A stretch of DNA of 64,000 nt from Polytrichum commune (Eukaryota; Streptophyta; Polytrichopsida; Polytrichales; Polytrichaceae), in NCBI GenBank assembly GCA_950295325.1, contig OX485808.1, forward strand, positions 13,954,501 through 14,018,500. Reading direction: 5' to 3'. Below the pieces are notes generated by a model. It had not been told where the DNA came from, made no database searches, and saw nothing but the letters and a program-made list of their open reading frames with translations. Position numbers and translations under genes: made by a program. Below, in pieces: positions 48,047-60,090 of this stretch (its first letter is position 1; every line of letters begins with the position of its first letter).

Positions 48047-51000
48047 AACAACGTGTCCCAACTCGCTACTCATTTTATGACTAATGGCTACATGGAGGAG
48101 AATGGTTTCTTTTATGTGGCACTGGAGGACAACCATGGGCACACCAATAACGTGACCCCGAGTGTGGTGGCGAAGTGGTGTACAGAGTAGAAGGTGGTGA
48201 ATGAAAAATTCGAGAAGGCACTTCTTGCAGATAATGACTTGAAGGTTTTTTCGAATAAGATGTTCATGGTTTGGGATGGGAACCATCGTTTGCAGGCATG
48301 GTTGCCAATCATTGAGCAGTTTCATATTCATGATATCAATTGGCATTTATATGTTGAGGGTGCAATCCTTGACCCAAGGAGAGACGTACCATCTATGATA
48401 GCCGCTCTGCATGAAGTGAATTGGTAAGATCCTCATCATTAACATGAGTGTTTGAATTACTTATGCATATTTCTAATGACCATTATGGTTTTGCAGGAAG
48501 GATCAGAAATCTCACGACACCACGAACCTAAGACACATGTTATTTCGCATCGAGAATATTGCCCCACAGTCACTGGCCTACTTTCAGGATTTGGTATCTC
48601 CAACTGTTTTGGAGGCTGCAAGGAAGAAGCAGTCTGGAAAAAATCGGACATGGTTCACCTTCACCGTTGAGGGTCTGAATGCGGTTCTTTACCATGTAAT
48701 GTAAATTTCAAATGTTGTCGTGTCATTAAATTTTTAGATAAAGAATTCTTGGAGCTGATTGAATTAATTGTTGGAATTATAGCAAGAGATTGCAGAAGTT
48801 GCACATGCTGCTGAAGACAAGTACATGATGAAGAACCCATATTTGATAAATTGGACGGAACGTAATGCAGAGGAATGGGTTAGGAAGGCTGTGAAAAAGG
48901 TCGAGGATAAGCTTGTTGCGGATCCCAGGCTAACTGCTGGTTTTCTAGAGGAAGTAAAGGATCACTATGAGAAGTTTGATGAACCTGAGATGCTACAGGA
49001 GAAATTGTATATGCTAGCCACTTCTGCGATGCCTCCAATGATGATGGTGAAGTGGCTCCAGAGGTGGAACTCGTCTGCAGCAATTCGGGATGCGCATCGC
49101 TTTCCCAAGGCTAACTTCGTTGAGACCAAGTTTCGAGAATGGCTAAATCGGGCAACACGGTGGGCTCAGGTTAGTGTTGATCTTAAAATTTATGATGTCA
49201 TTTGATTGTGCTCTAGGACACTGCCGTTAACGAGACTGTTAAGGGTGGGGTTGGGTATAGAGGGTTTATGGGCCAAAAATGGTAAGGTGAGAGGATAGAT
49301 CGAGACGTGGAAGAGAAGAGCAAAACACCACTAAGGCAGTGCATCGAGGGTGCTGATGAGAGAGGGAGTTGTGGAAAGGATGGCAAACTATAAGACATAA
49401 TCTAATTTTTTAACATTGTGTGGTGTGCATGGCCTCAACAGACGAGTTCTGACGTCTCTTCTGAGTTCAGAAGAGTTCCGTAGTGGAGGCTGACGAGCTA
49501 TTCTCGGGTGTTCTCACACACCTGGGGGAGAATATTAACTACAATCCCGATGGCGAAGATCCTATCTTGACTATCTTCGATTACGTGGAGGCCATGAGGT
49601 GTCGGCTCTGGGAGATTGCCATCTTCATAGAGTTGGGTGGAGAAAACGGCGCTCTGTCAGCCAGAAACCCCCACCCTTATGCGTCCTAGTCCAGGTGGGG
49701 GTTCATGGCTCACACCCATTCACTAGTTTTCTCCTGTGCATTAGCCAGCCCCACAATTCGGCTAATGACAATTGGAACCTCAATATTTGCCTTTATAAAC
49801 CACTAGGTTCGGAGTATTCACGAATACTCCTTGCCCAAAATCATCACACCACATTCAATTCCCTAGTCCTAGTACATTATTGGTAACTACCCATTAATTA
49901 TATAAACCTTGCATTAATTCAAAAGCAAGTCAATACTTGGCCTTTGCTCACTGCTAAGCCACATGTGTATGACTTAATCAATCCTTAAGTCTACCCTAAC
50001 AAATATGTTCACTTAGCTACTGTTCTGTTCGGTTGGCCTGCTGGCCTTAAAACCTGAATGCCTCGTCTCAGTCTCCTCTCCCCTGGTCTCGGCCAGCTTC
50101 AGTCCCATTAGCCCAGTCCAGCAGCATGTCTCCCCTGGTTCGGTTGGCCTGCTGGCCGAAGAGCCTGGATGCCTCGTCTCAGTTTCCTCTCCCTTGGTCT
50201 CGGCCAGCTTCAGTCCCCTTAGCCCAGTCCAGCAGGTGGTCTCCATTTATTCAGTTGGCCTGCTCCGGTTAGCCTCGGCCTCGAGACTCCCTACCTTACC
50301 TTACTGGATCCCATTTGGCGTTGACTACCCTGTTACCCTGGCCATCCTTCCTGCTGAACCAGGCTCAACCTCTTCCTTCACGGCCAGGACGACCCTCTAA
50401 CCTCCAGCCGACCCAGCCATTAATCTCGACCACCTGACCTTGTAACTCTTTCCGAATGCTACTGCAAGACATTCCCCAACCTCTGTATACCCCTCTTATT
50501 CTCAATTCCGTTGCCAGGCGATGTGGAAACTAAGCCAACCCAATTCATGTCCTTTACTACTCCCGAATCCCCCTGGGCGTCGATGATGTCCTCCCTGAAC
50601 GCTCAAAATTCAACCAGTACTCTACTCTGAATGAAGCTTCTTCGATTGTGCTCAACCGAGCCTTAGTCTATGCTGGATTCCAAGCTGCACCCATACCTTA
50701 CAACCACCCACTCACATTGAGTGTGGCTCTCTGGAATTCGGCCGCATTGCTGGGGTAGCAACTCACCGAAGCTAAATCCGTTCCAAGAGTTGAATCCCCC
50801 GCAGAACCCTGGACTGCTCCTTCGACCCGACCTTGCCTCTCATTCGTTTCTCCAGCTGGGTTCAACTCACCGTTGATTGCTACCACCAACGATTTTTTTT
50901 TTTTTTTTTTTTCTTTTGCGTCCTCCTTCACCTCTCCACCATACCCACCTCTGCGGCCAGGCATTTTCATCCCCCAGACCGCGCCCTCGTAGGCCAGCAG

Positions 51001-52745
51001 CCGACGGCCCAATTTAATTTGAGAGAGAGAGTACTCTAGGAGCTCGGGGGCTCTCCTCAACCGATCCAGAGTCCCTAGATCCGGAAATTGTTAGGGTCCA
51101 GTGGACCCCCTCCTAAAGTGAACACTAACTATGCCCATTACAACCCACAATACTCGACTCATTAATCCCCAAGGTTTTAAACCTTACTAACCCGACTAAC
51201 CGACTCCCAAAATCTCAACCTCACACTTTAATACTAGAATACTAACAATCCCGTTTACACCCAATCCCACCTAAAACCTCAACTTAACACTATTTTTATG
51301 TGTTGAACACTTGATAGGAGGTTCATACCCCGTGGGTATCACTTCTAGGCTTAAAAACACATGTGGGCCTTTAATTTGGGCTCACACGCTCACAAGAACA
51401 ACCCCCCGGAAAAGCAACCATTCTTCTTTCGGTGCAACCTAGAAAAAATAGGATCAGGAGACCAGCGGCGGTTGGAAGGCGCTGGGCCTCTCGGTTGTTC
51501 GCTCTCTCTACACACACAGGAGTTAGTACCAAGCGGCGGAGGAGGTTGCTGGCGGATGGGTGAAGCAGCACTGAGATACCAAGGATTTGAGGATTCAAGG
51601 CTAGCGAAGGGGGAAACCAGCAAGGGCCAGGGAGATGAGCTCTCAGGCTTGAAAACTCAATGCCGTGAATGGTGAGAGAAAAATGGCACAGAAGTGTGAA
51701 GGCAACCAACACAGAGAGGGCGGCAAGCATGGCATGCGCGAGCATCCAGTCCCACTGGCAGAAAGGCTACAGGTCCCTCAACGAGGGGCAGTAAGTCAGA
51801 GGGAGAATCTTGGGAACTCGAAGGCAACTGATCCTGGGTGGATTCCGAATTGTGAAAGCAGTGGGAGATGCGACCAAAACAAAAGTCTACTGGCGTGCTA
51901 CAGGTGGAGGCTAAATTCAACATTGCAATGTTGGTGACCAAGAGAGGATTGGGTGGCGACCCTGGAATCAAGTCCAAGCGGCAATGTGCTTCGGCTAGCG
52001 GTTCAGAGGAGTCGGAAGGGCAGGCTATTGGATCGAACACGCAAGGCCCAACTCTGACCTCAGAGCTCGGAGGCTCGGCCGACTGTGGGAGGGTACCATC
52101 CTGGAGGGCTCCTGGGCCGAACGATGCTGGAATGGTTGACTGGGTGACTGAACTACCGGGTTGATTAAATAGATTAAGAGGGAGGGTTAGCATAAGAACA
52201 GGGGGATTAGGCTTAGGCTGGCTAGGCAAGCCAAGCAACCTAATGCTAAGCTTGATTTGGTGTGTGGAGGTTATTGAGAATCAACCACTTAACTTGTGGT
52301 GGCAATAGTTAGGATAGAAGGAGTGTTCTTGAACACTCACCCTTTGTGGTTGAATAAAGAGTTTTGGTTTTCATAGTTCAATTAAAGAATTATTGAGGGT
52401 GCCAATTCCATGGATATAAGGGCAACTAAAATATATGTGAGCTTCAGGCAATCCCCCGGACCACGACGCTTAAGGGTGAGTGTTTTGGCTGACAGATTAT
52501 AAGGCGAAGCACAACAAATTCCCTTCAACGTACGATGACATGGTTGTTTTTCTAAGTGAGGTACATATCCAGCTTAATTCCCATTCAATTAAGCTAGCCT
52601 GCCCCTATTGACCAATTCATTATCTACTAAACGCTCTGGTTTTTCTGAAAAAAAGGTTGGAGCATCCAAGGAATTCTTCTTGTCATGCAAGGTGTTGCAG
52701 AAAGGTGTAGTGGACCTCATTATTGCAGAGTATCCTTATAAATGA
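48047..52745 (+). pseudogene. 'GNHR' (ParB-like) multi-exon gene, broken, right copy
   Basis: Reconstructed from reading-frame continuity and GT-AG signals. Exons: 48047-48423, 48497-48695, 48783-49169, 49471-49654 continuing at 52495-52560 after the insertion, and 52656-52745 (TGA stop). Introns are 73, 87, 301 and 95 bp and all keep phase; the last has a poor acceptor (AAAAAG). Without the insertion about 433 residues would remain. The protein has a VWDGNHRLQAWLPIIEQFHI block, reminiscent of the ParB/sulfiredoxin GxHR signature, then ILDPRRDVP, a helical middle, and VKWLQRWNSSAAIRDAHRFP. Function is not known; I remember similar proteins only from mosses. An in-frame TAG at 48188-48190 and the insertion break it. 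No start codon or upstream exon is found before the satellite. Confidence 0.65.
49655..52494. mobile_element. 2.84-kb insertion bounded by inverted TGTCAGCC termini, right arm
   Basis: Mirror of 28875-31714. Before it the exon frame ends ...GGENGA, and after it the frame continues DYKAKHNKFPSTYDDMVVFL. Removing 49654-52494 rejoins the two halves in frame, which supports a single insertion event. The only base differences between the arms (50898 and 50904, in a T20 run) lie inside it. Confidence 0.65.
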
Positions 52746-55629
52746 AATTTTGAGGATAATATTATGACATCAGAAAATAGAATAGTAAACAAATCTTCCT
52801 ACAAGTATACATAATAATTCTCTCAAATCATGTGGAAAATTTATTTTAACAGACCTGCTTCGTGTTTACTTCAAATAGTAAATGTTTTTAATTTACAGTA
52901 ATATTTGCTATAGTACACGTGTTTGGATATTGTCTTGGTGACGTCATGCTGATGTAAGCCCTAATTTTGTAATTTATTAAAATATTTCTATGCTTCAAAA
53001 TTCTATAAATGTTATGAATCAAGAAATGTTGCCCTATTTCCACGGTAATAGAGTACCTAAACCTTAAACTTTTCTAAAAATAGTTATATATTTTCAGTAA
53101 ATCCCGCGGTTATACGTGCATTTTTCCTCTCAATTCATGTCTCAAATTGAGTTCTCCGCTCTCCGCTCGTATACTAACTTTCCCCTGAAGCCAACGATAG
53201 TGAACGATCTTTTATTTGTCCGATCCAACCAAGACTTGGTGTAGGCGGGTGATACACATTACACAATCTTTGAATACATGGGCGCAATTTGAATAGCATG
53301 GGTGGACATGGGTGGGGACATGTCATGCTATGTGTGGGCATGGGTGCGCACATGTCATGCTATGAGTGGGCATGGGTGGGCATAGGTCGCTGCTAATGGG
53401 CATGGTCTGGGTATGGGTGCAATTTAAAGGAAAATGTTGGGCTCTGCTATGATGTTTGCTCTTTGATCCTCATCGAACCATGTACCAATCAAATATAGGG
53501 TTCCAATGAAGGACATGAGCCACTTAAGACCCATCTACCTGATGCGAGCCACTAGATTGCAAATTTCCAAGCACCTATATCGCCAACTCAACTGACCACT
53601 TGCAACCCGACCACAAATTCAATGCCTCGCATCATATATTTGCCGATAACTTTGAAGATTGTGTGCCATAGATGCCAGTAGCGGTCCAAGGGTCATATGC
53701 ACGCCGCCCTACATGCATACCATATCCTAGACAAATTTTGACACCCAGTGCTTCCTTTACTGTGACATGGAGGCTATGTGAATTCACAAGCCATCAAAGA
53801 CCTTGCATTATATGCCACCTTCGAACTAGATCTACGTGGCTAATATGCTTGAAACATAGTTCGATTTTGTTCACATTTTCATTGCAGCCACAGTTTTATC
53901 AATCTTGACTAGGTATTCAAACTCAACAAGACTGGAACAATGTTCTACATGTGAGACACCACAAAGTTTTGGTTGGAAATGAAATTGATGTGGGCAAAAT
54001 CTAAAAAAAAATTGATTATCCCATAGAAATTTGACGTGGACTCGATTATTCTAGCACACACTAATTTTGAGAATGCTAACAAGTTTGAGGATGAACATAC
54101 TATTTGAAATATAATATCTATATGGATGATTTAGTGGTCGTTTATATTTTAAGTTGATAGATCTAAGTGAAGGTACTCATTCGTAGTTGATTGCTCATCC
54201 AAGAGCAATAGGGTTACCAAAACTCGACACAAAATATCCACAAATGTGTAGTGAAAATATCATCCATCGTGTCATATTACGTTCATCCGTTGATCTCTTA
54301 TGGTTGATTATGAGTCATGGAGTTGGTTGGCATGGACCTTGTGGAAAGCCTTCCATTTTGGTGGAAAGGAAGAGTTCATACCATTGAGAGTGGCGTCATT
54401 TGTTGGGGGACGGGGGGGATGGGAGGTGAGAGTCGTTCGGGATTCGTGGGTGGATCGTGTGATGGGGTGGTGCAAAGCTCGCAGTAGGCGTTCTTGGTTG
54501 ATGCACATCATTATCGTTTGCGAGGTTCAAGGTTGTTTGGTGTCCTAAGGATCATGGGTCTCACTTAGATAGATACCTAAGCATGAGGGCATCTCCATCG
54601 TGGCGGCTACAATCCCCGATGGTGGCAAAGCATATGGGCCGACCTCACCATTACCATTACCATGCTGAGTTACTACATTGAATATGACATTTAGTGTCAC
54701 CGACGGTAATGGTCTTGTTAGATAGGAATTGTAGTGTCCCCGGCATTAAGTGGTAAAGTTTTTTGGAGACGTAGCGATTGTTGTGGCTTACGGAGTGATT
54801 TTTCATCCAGATTGCAATCATCGGTGATGATATTTCATGGGAAGTTGGTGACATGGATGAAGTCATCCAGCATAGCATCCAGGACGATATTTGTTCACTT
54901 ATTCGTAAGAAGCGTCATGGGAAAAGTGAGGAGGGTGAGATAAAAGGCATGTTATCCGGCGTAGTTCATAGCACGCGTGATTTGTACATGTGACATGTGA
55001 TAAGGTAGAGGGTGCTAAAACCAACACCCCATCCAAAACCAACACCTATAAACGCCTCCCAATTGCCAACACTCTGCAACCTTGAACCGTACCCGGCGGT
55101 GTAGGAGTGTATGGGCCCACGAAGTGACGGTTTTAGGTGCCATTAGTGGTGCCACCTCAGAGCGGCCTCCATGACCTTCATGTAGGGTATGTAACGGGCT
55201 CCACTCTATCTCGGGTTGGTTCAAGGTGGGATTAGGGTGGCTTGTCAATGCCTATTCTAGTCATTCTATTCACAACACCAAGGAGGTAGGCCCACAAAGC
55301 ACAAAAGGGTCATTTCCAGGGATGCAAAGGGGGTCGGTTCCCGGGATGCAAGGTGATGGTTTTGCAAGCGAACCGGGAGGGATCATGGAGGTAGCCGTGT
55401 GGCTTTGCATACCATTACTACTTGGGCTTTGATGTAGTTTGGGTCTAGTACCCAGCTATGTTGTGTTGGTTCTAGGCAATGAAGGTGGGGGTCCTCATCA
55501 TATGCGAGGTTGCCTATGGATTGGTATAAGGAAACTAGTAGTTTTGACTTTGAATATTCATCAAATATTCAATTGAGACTAAAAATATTTTTTCTTTCTT
55601 GATACCTATGTGCAATAACTTAATTGATG
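52746..55629. other. Right arm between the GNHR gene and EF-1alpha
   Basis: Mirror of 25740-28623; no intact gene recognised. The 32-bp minisatellite is at 53295-53378. Confidence 0.4.
53295..53378. repeat. 32-bp minisatellite, right arm
   Basis: Mirror of 27991-28074, two full units and one partial. Confidence 0.75.
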
Positions 55630-55951
55630 TGAATTAGCAGAGGCACAATCTTGAAACACAGCGGCGGCGAGTGAGGTTTTCGATTGTGAAGTGAATTAGG
55701 AACCGAGCCGACGTGTTTGCGCTTTGATTAGGAGCAGACAGCGGTGCAGCCCGGCGCCGTCAGATGGTCTGGATCGGACGGTGGGCCGCGGGAGATCGGG
55801 GGCAGGGAGGACGGGGAGGAAGGCAGGGAGCTAGGGTTAAGAGTCCGCGGCGCTGCTGAACTCTCCCCTTCACTCTTCGGCTCTCTCTCTGCGAGAGCAG
55901 CTCCGGACGCGTCCATCTCGGTGACATCGTTTTTGCGTCGCAGACGTTCAG
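55630..55951 (+). promoter_or_regulatory. EF-1alpha promoter and leader, right copy
   Basis: TGGGCC (site II type) at 55782-55787, telo-box-like CTAGGGTTAA at 55831-55840, pyrimidine-rich CTCTCCCCTTCACTCTTCGG at 55861-55880. No clear TATA box. Identical to the left copy, so both copies keep the same local control sequence. Confidence 0.5.
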
Positions 55952-56360
55952 GTTGGTGTGCAGCTGCATTTGTGTGGTTCCGGTGTGCATGTATGTGTTT
56001 TTTTGTTTTTGCTTTGCGGAGTGGACGCTAGACGAGGTTTCGTGCAGGTTGTATAGTTTGGTGGGATAGGGTTCGGTTTGGGAGGGGGCGTGGGAAGAGG
56101 TGCGGCGAGGGCTGGGGCGTTTGCACGGGCATTGGAATTGAGCAAGGGCGGTGAGAAGAAGAGGGCATTTGTGGTGGTGGGAGGTGTTTGGCGGCGTGGA
56201 GAAGGTGGGGTTTTGTAGGGTGCACGGAGAGTTTATGGGAGAGGGTGCTTGGATGTTGGATGGGAGTGGGCGGGGTTGTTGGAGAGGTGCGGCGTTAATT
56301 TGTTTTGTGGGCTAGTTTGTGTTACTGAGGGGTTTGGTGAATTGCGTGCGCGGGGTGCAG
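55952..56360 (+). other. Probable 5' UTR intron of EF-1alpha, right copy
   Basis: Donor ACGTTCAG|GTTGGT at 55951/55952, acceptor GGGGTGCAG|AGCATTCAAG at 56360/56361, 10 bp before the ATG. Confidence 0.6.
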
Positions 56361-56370
56361 AGCATTCAAG

Positions 56371-57947
56371 ATGGGTAAGGAGAAAGCCCATATCAACATC
56401 GTGGTCATCGGCCATGTGGACTCCGGGAAGTCGACGACGACCGGTCACCTTATCTACAAGTTGGGAGGTATCGACAAGCGTGTGATCGAGCGTTTCGAGA
56501 AGGAAGCGGCGGAGATGAACAAGCGTTCGTTCAAGTACGCGTGGGTGTTGGACAAGTTGAAGGCAGAGCGCGAGCGCGGTATCACGATCGATATCGCTCT
56601 GTGGAAGTTCGAGACGACGAAGTACTACTGCACCGTGATCGACGCACCCGGACATCGCGATTTCATCAAGAACATGATCACAGGAACGTCACAGGCTGAT
56701 TGCGCCGTGTTGATCATCGACTCGACGACGGGAGGATTCGAAGCCGGTATTTCGAAGGACGGGCAGACGCGTGAGCACGCGTTGTTGGCATTCACATTGG
56801 GAGTGAAGCAGATGATCTGTTGCTGCAACAAGGTATGTGGTGGGAGTTATGTTGGAGGGTTGCGGAAAGTGGGTGGTTGGGAGGGGGGTTAATGTGGAAT
56901 GTGGGTTTGGAATTTATGTTTCGTGTAGCTGGGATGGGCAGAAATGCAAAACGAGACGTGTGCACGAGGGACGGTGGGTCATGTGTCGGGAGGTGAACAT
57001 GAGGTTTGAAGTAAATTGGGAAAGGGAGGTATAGGGGTTAATTGTTGGGAAATGGTGGATTGCAGATGGACGCGACGACCCCGAAGTACAGCAAGGCCCG
57101 TTTCGACGAGATCACGAAGGAGGTGTCGTCGTACTTGAAGAAGGTGGGTTACAACCCCGACAAGATTCCGTTCGTGCCCATCTCGGGATTCGAGGGAGAC
57201 AACATGATCGAGAGGTCGTCGAACTTGGACTGGTACAAGGGGCCGACGCTGCTGGAGGCTTTGGACGGCATTTTCGAGCCGAAGAGGCCGTCGGACAAGC
57301 CGTTGAGGTTGCCCCTGCAGGACGTGTACAAGATCGGAGGCATCGGAACGGTGCCGGTGGGACGAGTGGAGACGGGAGTGATCAAGCCCGGTATGTTGGT
57401 GTGCTTCGCGCCGACGGGACTGACGACTGAGGTGAAGTCGGTGGAAATGCACCACGAGTCGATGTTGGAGGCGCACCCGGGAGACAACGTGGGATTCAAC
57501 GTGAAGAACGTGGCGGTGAAGGACCTGAAGAGAGGGTACGTGGCGTCGGACTCGAAGAACGACCCGGCGCGCGAGGCGGCCAACTTCACGGCGCAGGTGA
57601 TCATCATGAACCACCCCGGACAGATCGGGAACGGGTACGCGCCGGTGCTGGATTGCCACACGTCGCACATCGCGGTGAAGTTCGCGGAGATTTTGACGAA
57701 GGTGGACAGGCGGTCCGGAAAGGAGCTTGAGAAGGAGCCGAAGTTTTTGAAGAACGGAGACGCCGGGTTCGTGAAGATGATTCCGACGAAGCCGATGACG
57801 GTGGAGACTTTCGCCGAGTACCCGCCATTGGGACGGTTCGCGGTGCGCGACATGAGGCAGACGGTGGCGGTGGGAGTGATCAAGGCTGTGGAGAAGAAGG
57901 ATCCGTCGGGCGCGAAGGTGACGAAGGCGGCGCTGAAGAAGAAGTGA
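56371..57947 (+). CDS. EF1A: Elongation factor 1-alpha, right-arm copy
   Basis: Cytosolic translation elongation GTPase, identical in protein sequence to the left-arm copy. Exon 1 is 56371-56832 (154 codons), intron 56833-57065 (GTATGT...GCAG), exon 2 57066-57947 including TGA. Together 447 aa with all GTPase motifs ([18 protein letters not shown] across the splice, SGFEGDN). The conserved GTG-rich second half matches plant EF-1alpha throughout domains II and III. It has its own promoter, leader intron and 3' sequence, so both copies should be expressible. Transcription runs away from the centre of the inverted repeat, as in the left copy. Confidence 0.97.
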
Positions 57948-59630
57948 ATAGCGTCGACGGAGCCGCAGCAGGGTGGATGCGGCGGATGGCCCGCGGCGTT
58001 GGTTGCGGGTCCCGTTCAATCTCGTCTGGTTCATGCTTGTTCGATACATTTGTTGCTCGCCCGGCAGAGGCAGACTTGGGTGCTTGACAGACGATGGCAG
58101 GGCCGATGTGGTTTTTGATAAAACATATATAAAATTTTGATGATTACGACATTCATTTTAATTTTTATGTGAGGAGGGTTGCTGCAGCAAGAGAGTGCGT
58201 TCATGAATGGATTTTTGTGATGAATTATGGTCCGGTGTTATGAGATAGGGTGTGGGTTGCATTGTCCATGTGACGCATGTTGGGGTAGGTATTGTTGGGT
58301 GGTTATGTGGATGATATTATGTGTGATCGTAGAGGGGCAGGTTAATAAGTTGCAAATTTAGGTGCATTGTTTTGTAATGGAGGGTGGTGGGATGTCGTGT
58401 TTGGATTGTGAAAATGTTTGCATCATAATGGAGTTTTGGTCTTGATATACGATTGTGCTGGTCGTCAGACTATAGCGCACTTGTTTTATAAGCGTATATT
58501 GTTGGGTTTTGCCTATTGTGATACGTGGATGGTTGATTGTGATGTCGTTGAAGCAGCGTGTTTTGGACGCTGTGGATGAGATATCGGTGTTGGTTAATTG
58601 GATTTGGTGTGGAAAATGGCATTATGAAAAGGGGTTCGATCTATCCATGCAAAAGAATGTGGAGAGGTTAGGTCAAGGGATACACGAATTAGGTCAATGG
58701 ATGTCGTAATGCAAGGGGATTGGTTTGCGATAATTATTAATATGCAATCCTCGTGAGTAAGTGGTACAGCGTCCTCGAGAGGGTAAGCGGAGTATGTAGG
58801 AATAATTTCACATGTAAATGAAAAGCAAGGGAGTTCTCCTGAGAATCGAACGCAATTAAATTAAGAAAGATGGCATTCAGAGTATTCTTAATTTGCGGGA
58901 AAGCTGTTCTCTGTGGTGATAATGGAAGTTCAATAGGGATTCTTATGGCTATGGATGTTTCGGATTTGGATGTATGTGTGGAGATGGTGTTTGCCAACTT
59001 TATACGATGTGCGTTGAATGCACGCATATGTTATGTTGAGTTTGTTGCTGTTATCTACACACTTTATGGGAGAACATTCTACTAGGCAAGGTAAAGCATG
59101 CTAAAACCACCTTGCAGTAACACTGTAAAATTTTGCACTCTGAAGCATGTCTTTTTTTTCTTTCAGAAGTCCGCCATCCGAGAGAGTTGGGTGGATTACC
59201 AATAAAGCTTTGGTGAAATTGTTTCTTGATTCTTGCGAATGTGAAATATTGCGTTCTAAATTTGGTCCTCCAACTTGAAATATTGGTGACTAGCGTTTGC
59301 TAAGTGGATGAGAGCATTTCCAATCCAATCCAACTGGCATAAATAAGATAAACATGACACCGGTACCTTTGTTTCTGAGATGAAGTGAGTAGTAGCCCGT
59401 TCTTCCCGACCTTGATCACGTTTTACCAACCTTCGAGGTAGGGCCACTCCCTTTGTTTCGGGAGGTGGGCTACACTGCGACACTTATGTAACATGTGTCT
59501 TGTTTATCTTGGTGACTGCTGTTCTTGGTTTCTTTGGGGGGAGCTGATCTACCCGGTGGTCGGGTGTAGTCTAGTTTTCTTTTGTTGAGTACGAGGTACG
59601 TGAGGTATTGGATGGCCCTCTGATGCATGT
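57948..59630. other. Right arm, downstream of EF-1alpha; no other gene seen
   Basis: Begins with the probable 3' untranslated region; a GATAAAACATATATAAAA stretch at about 58117-58134 could serve as poly(A) signal region. Mirror of 21739-23421. Confidence 0.45.
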
Positions 59631-60090
59631 CTTTCATGAGGTTTTTGATTCCACTTTTGGGGACTTTTAGGGTTTAGGGTTCATTAGAGACCCATTTGTC
59701 TACGCATATGAAGTTGTTGTTGTTGTTGTTTTTATATATATTTTTGACTTTAAAAAAAGAAGAAGATTGTAATTTGTATTATTAGGCGATTCTGAAGTTT
59801 TGTCTTGGTGGGACTTGTTTATGTCAATTTGAAGGTTGGGTGTCTCACCTTTGTGCTCGCTGGTCGCGACTCCATTGACCCAGTAGGGTGTGGTGTGTGC
59901 AAAATGTGTTTGGGGTGCAGTGTTGGGTTTGTTGTGGGTGGTTCCTTCATTTGTAAGTTGGTCCGCAATGTCATTGCCCATGATTCCAACACGTGGATTG
60001 AGGTTTTGAGTTTCATGAGTATTTTTTATTTGACTTTGGGTATTTTTAGGGTTTAGGGTTCATTAGAGACCGATTTGTCTATGTATATGA
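59631..60090. repeat. Direct duplication carrying CCCTAAA motifs, right arm
   Basis: Mirror of 21279-21738: the approximately 80-bp blocks are at 59631-59711 and 60011-60090, here reading TTAGGGTTTAGGGTTCATTA. Confidence 0.75.
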
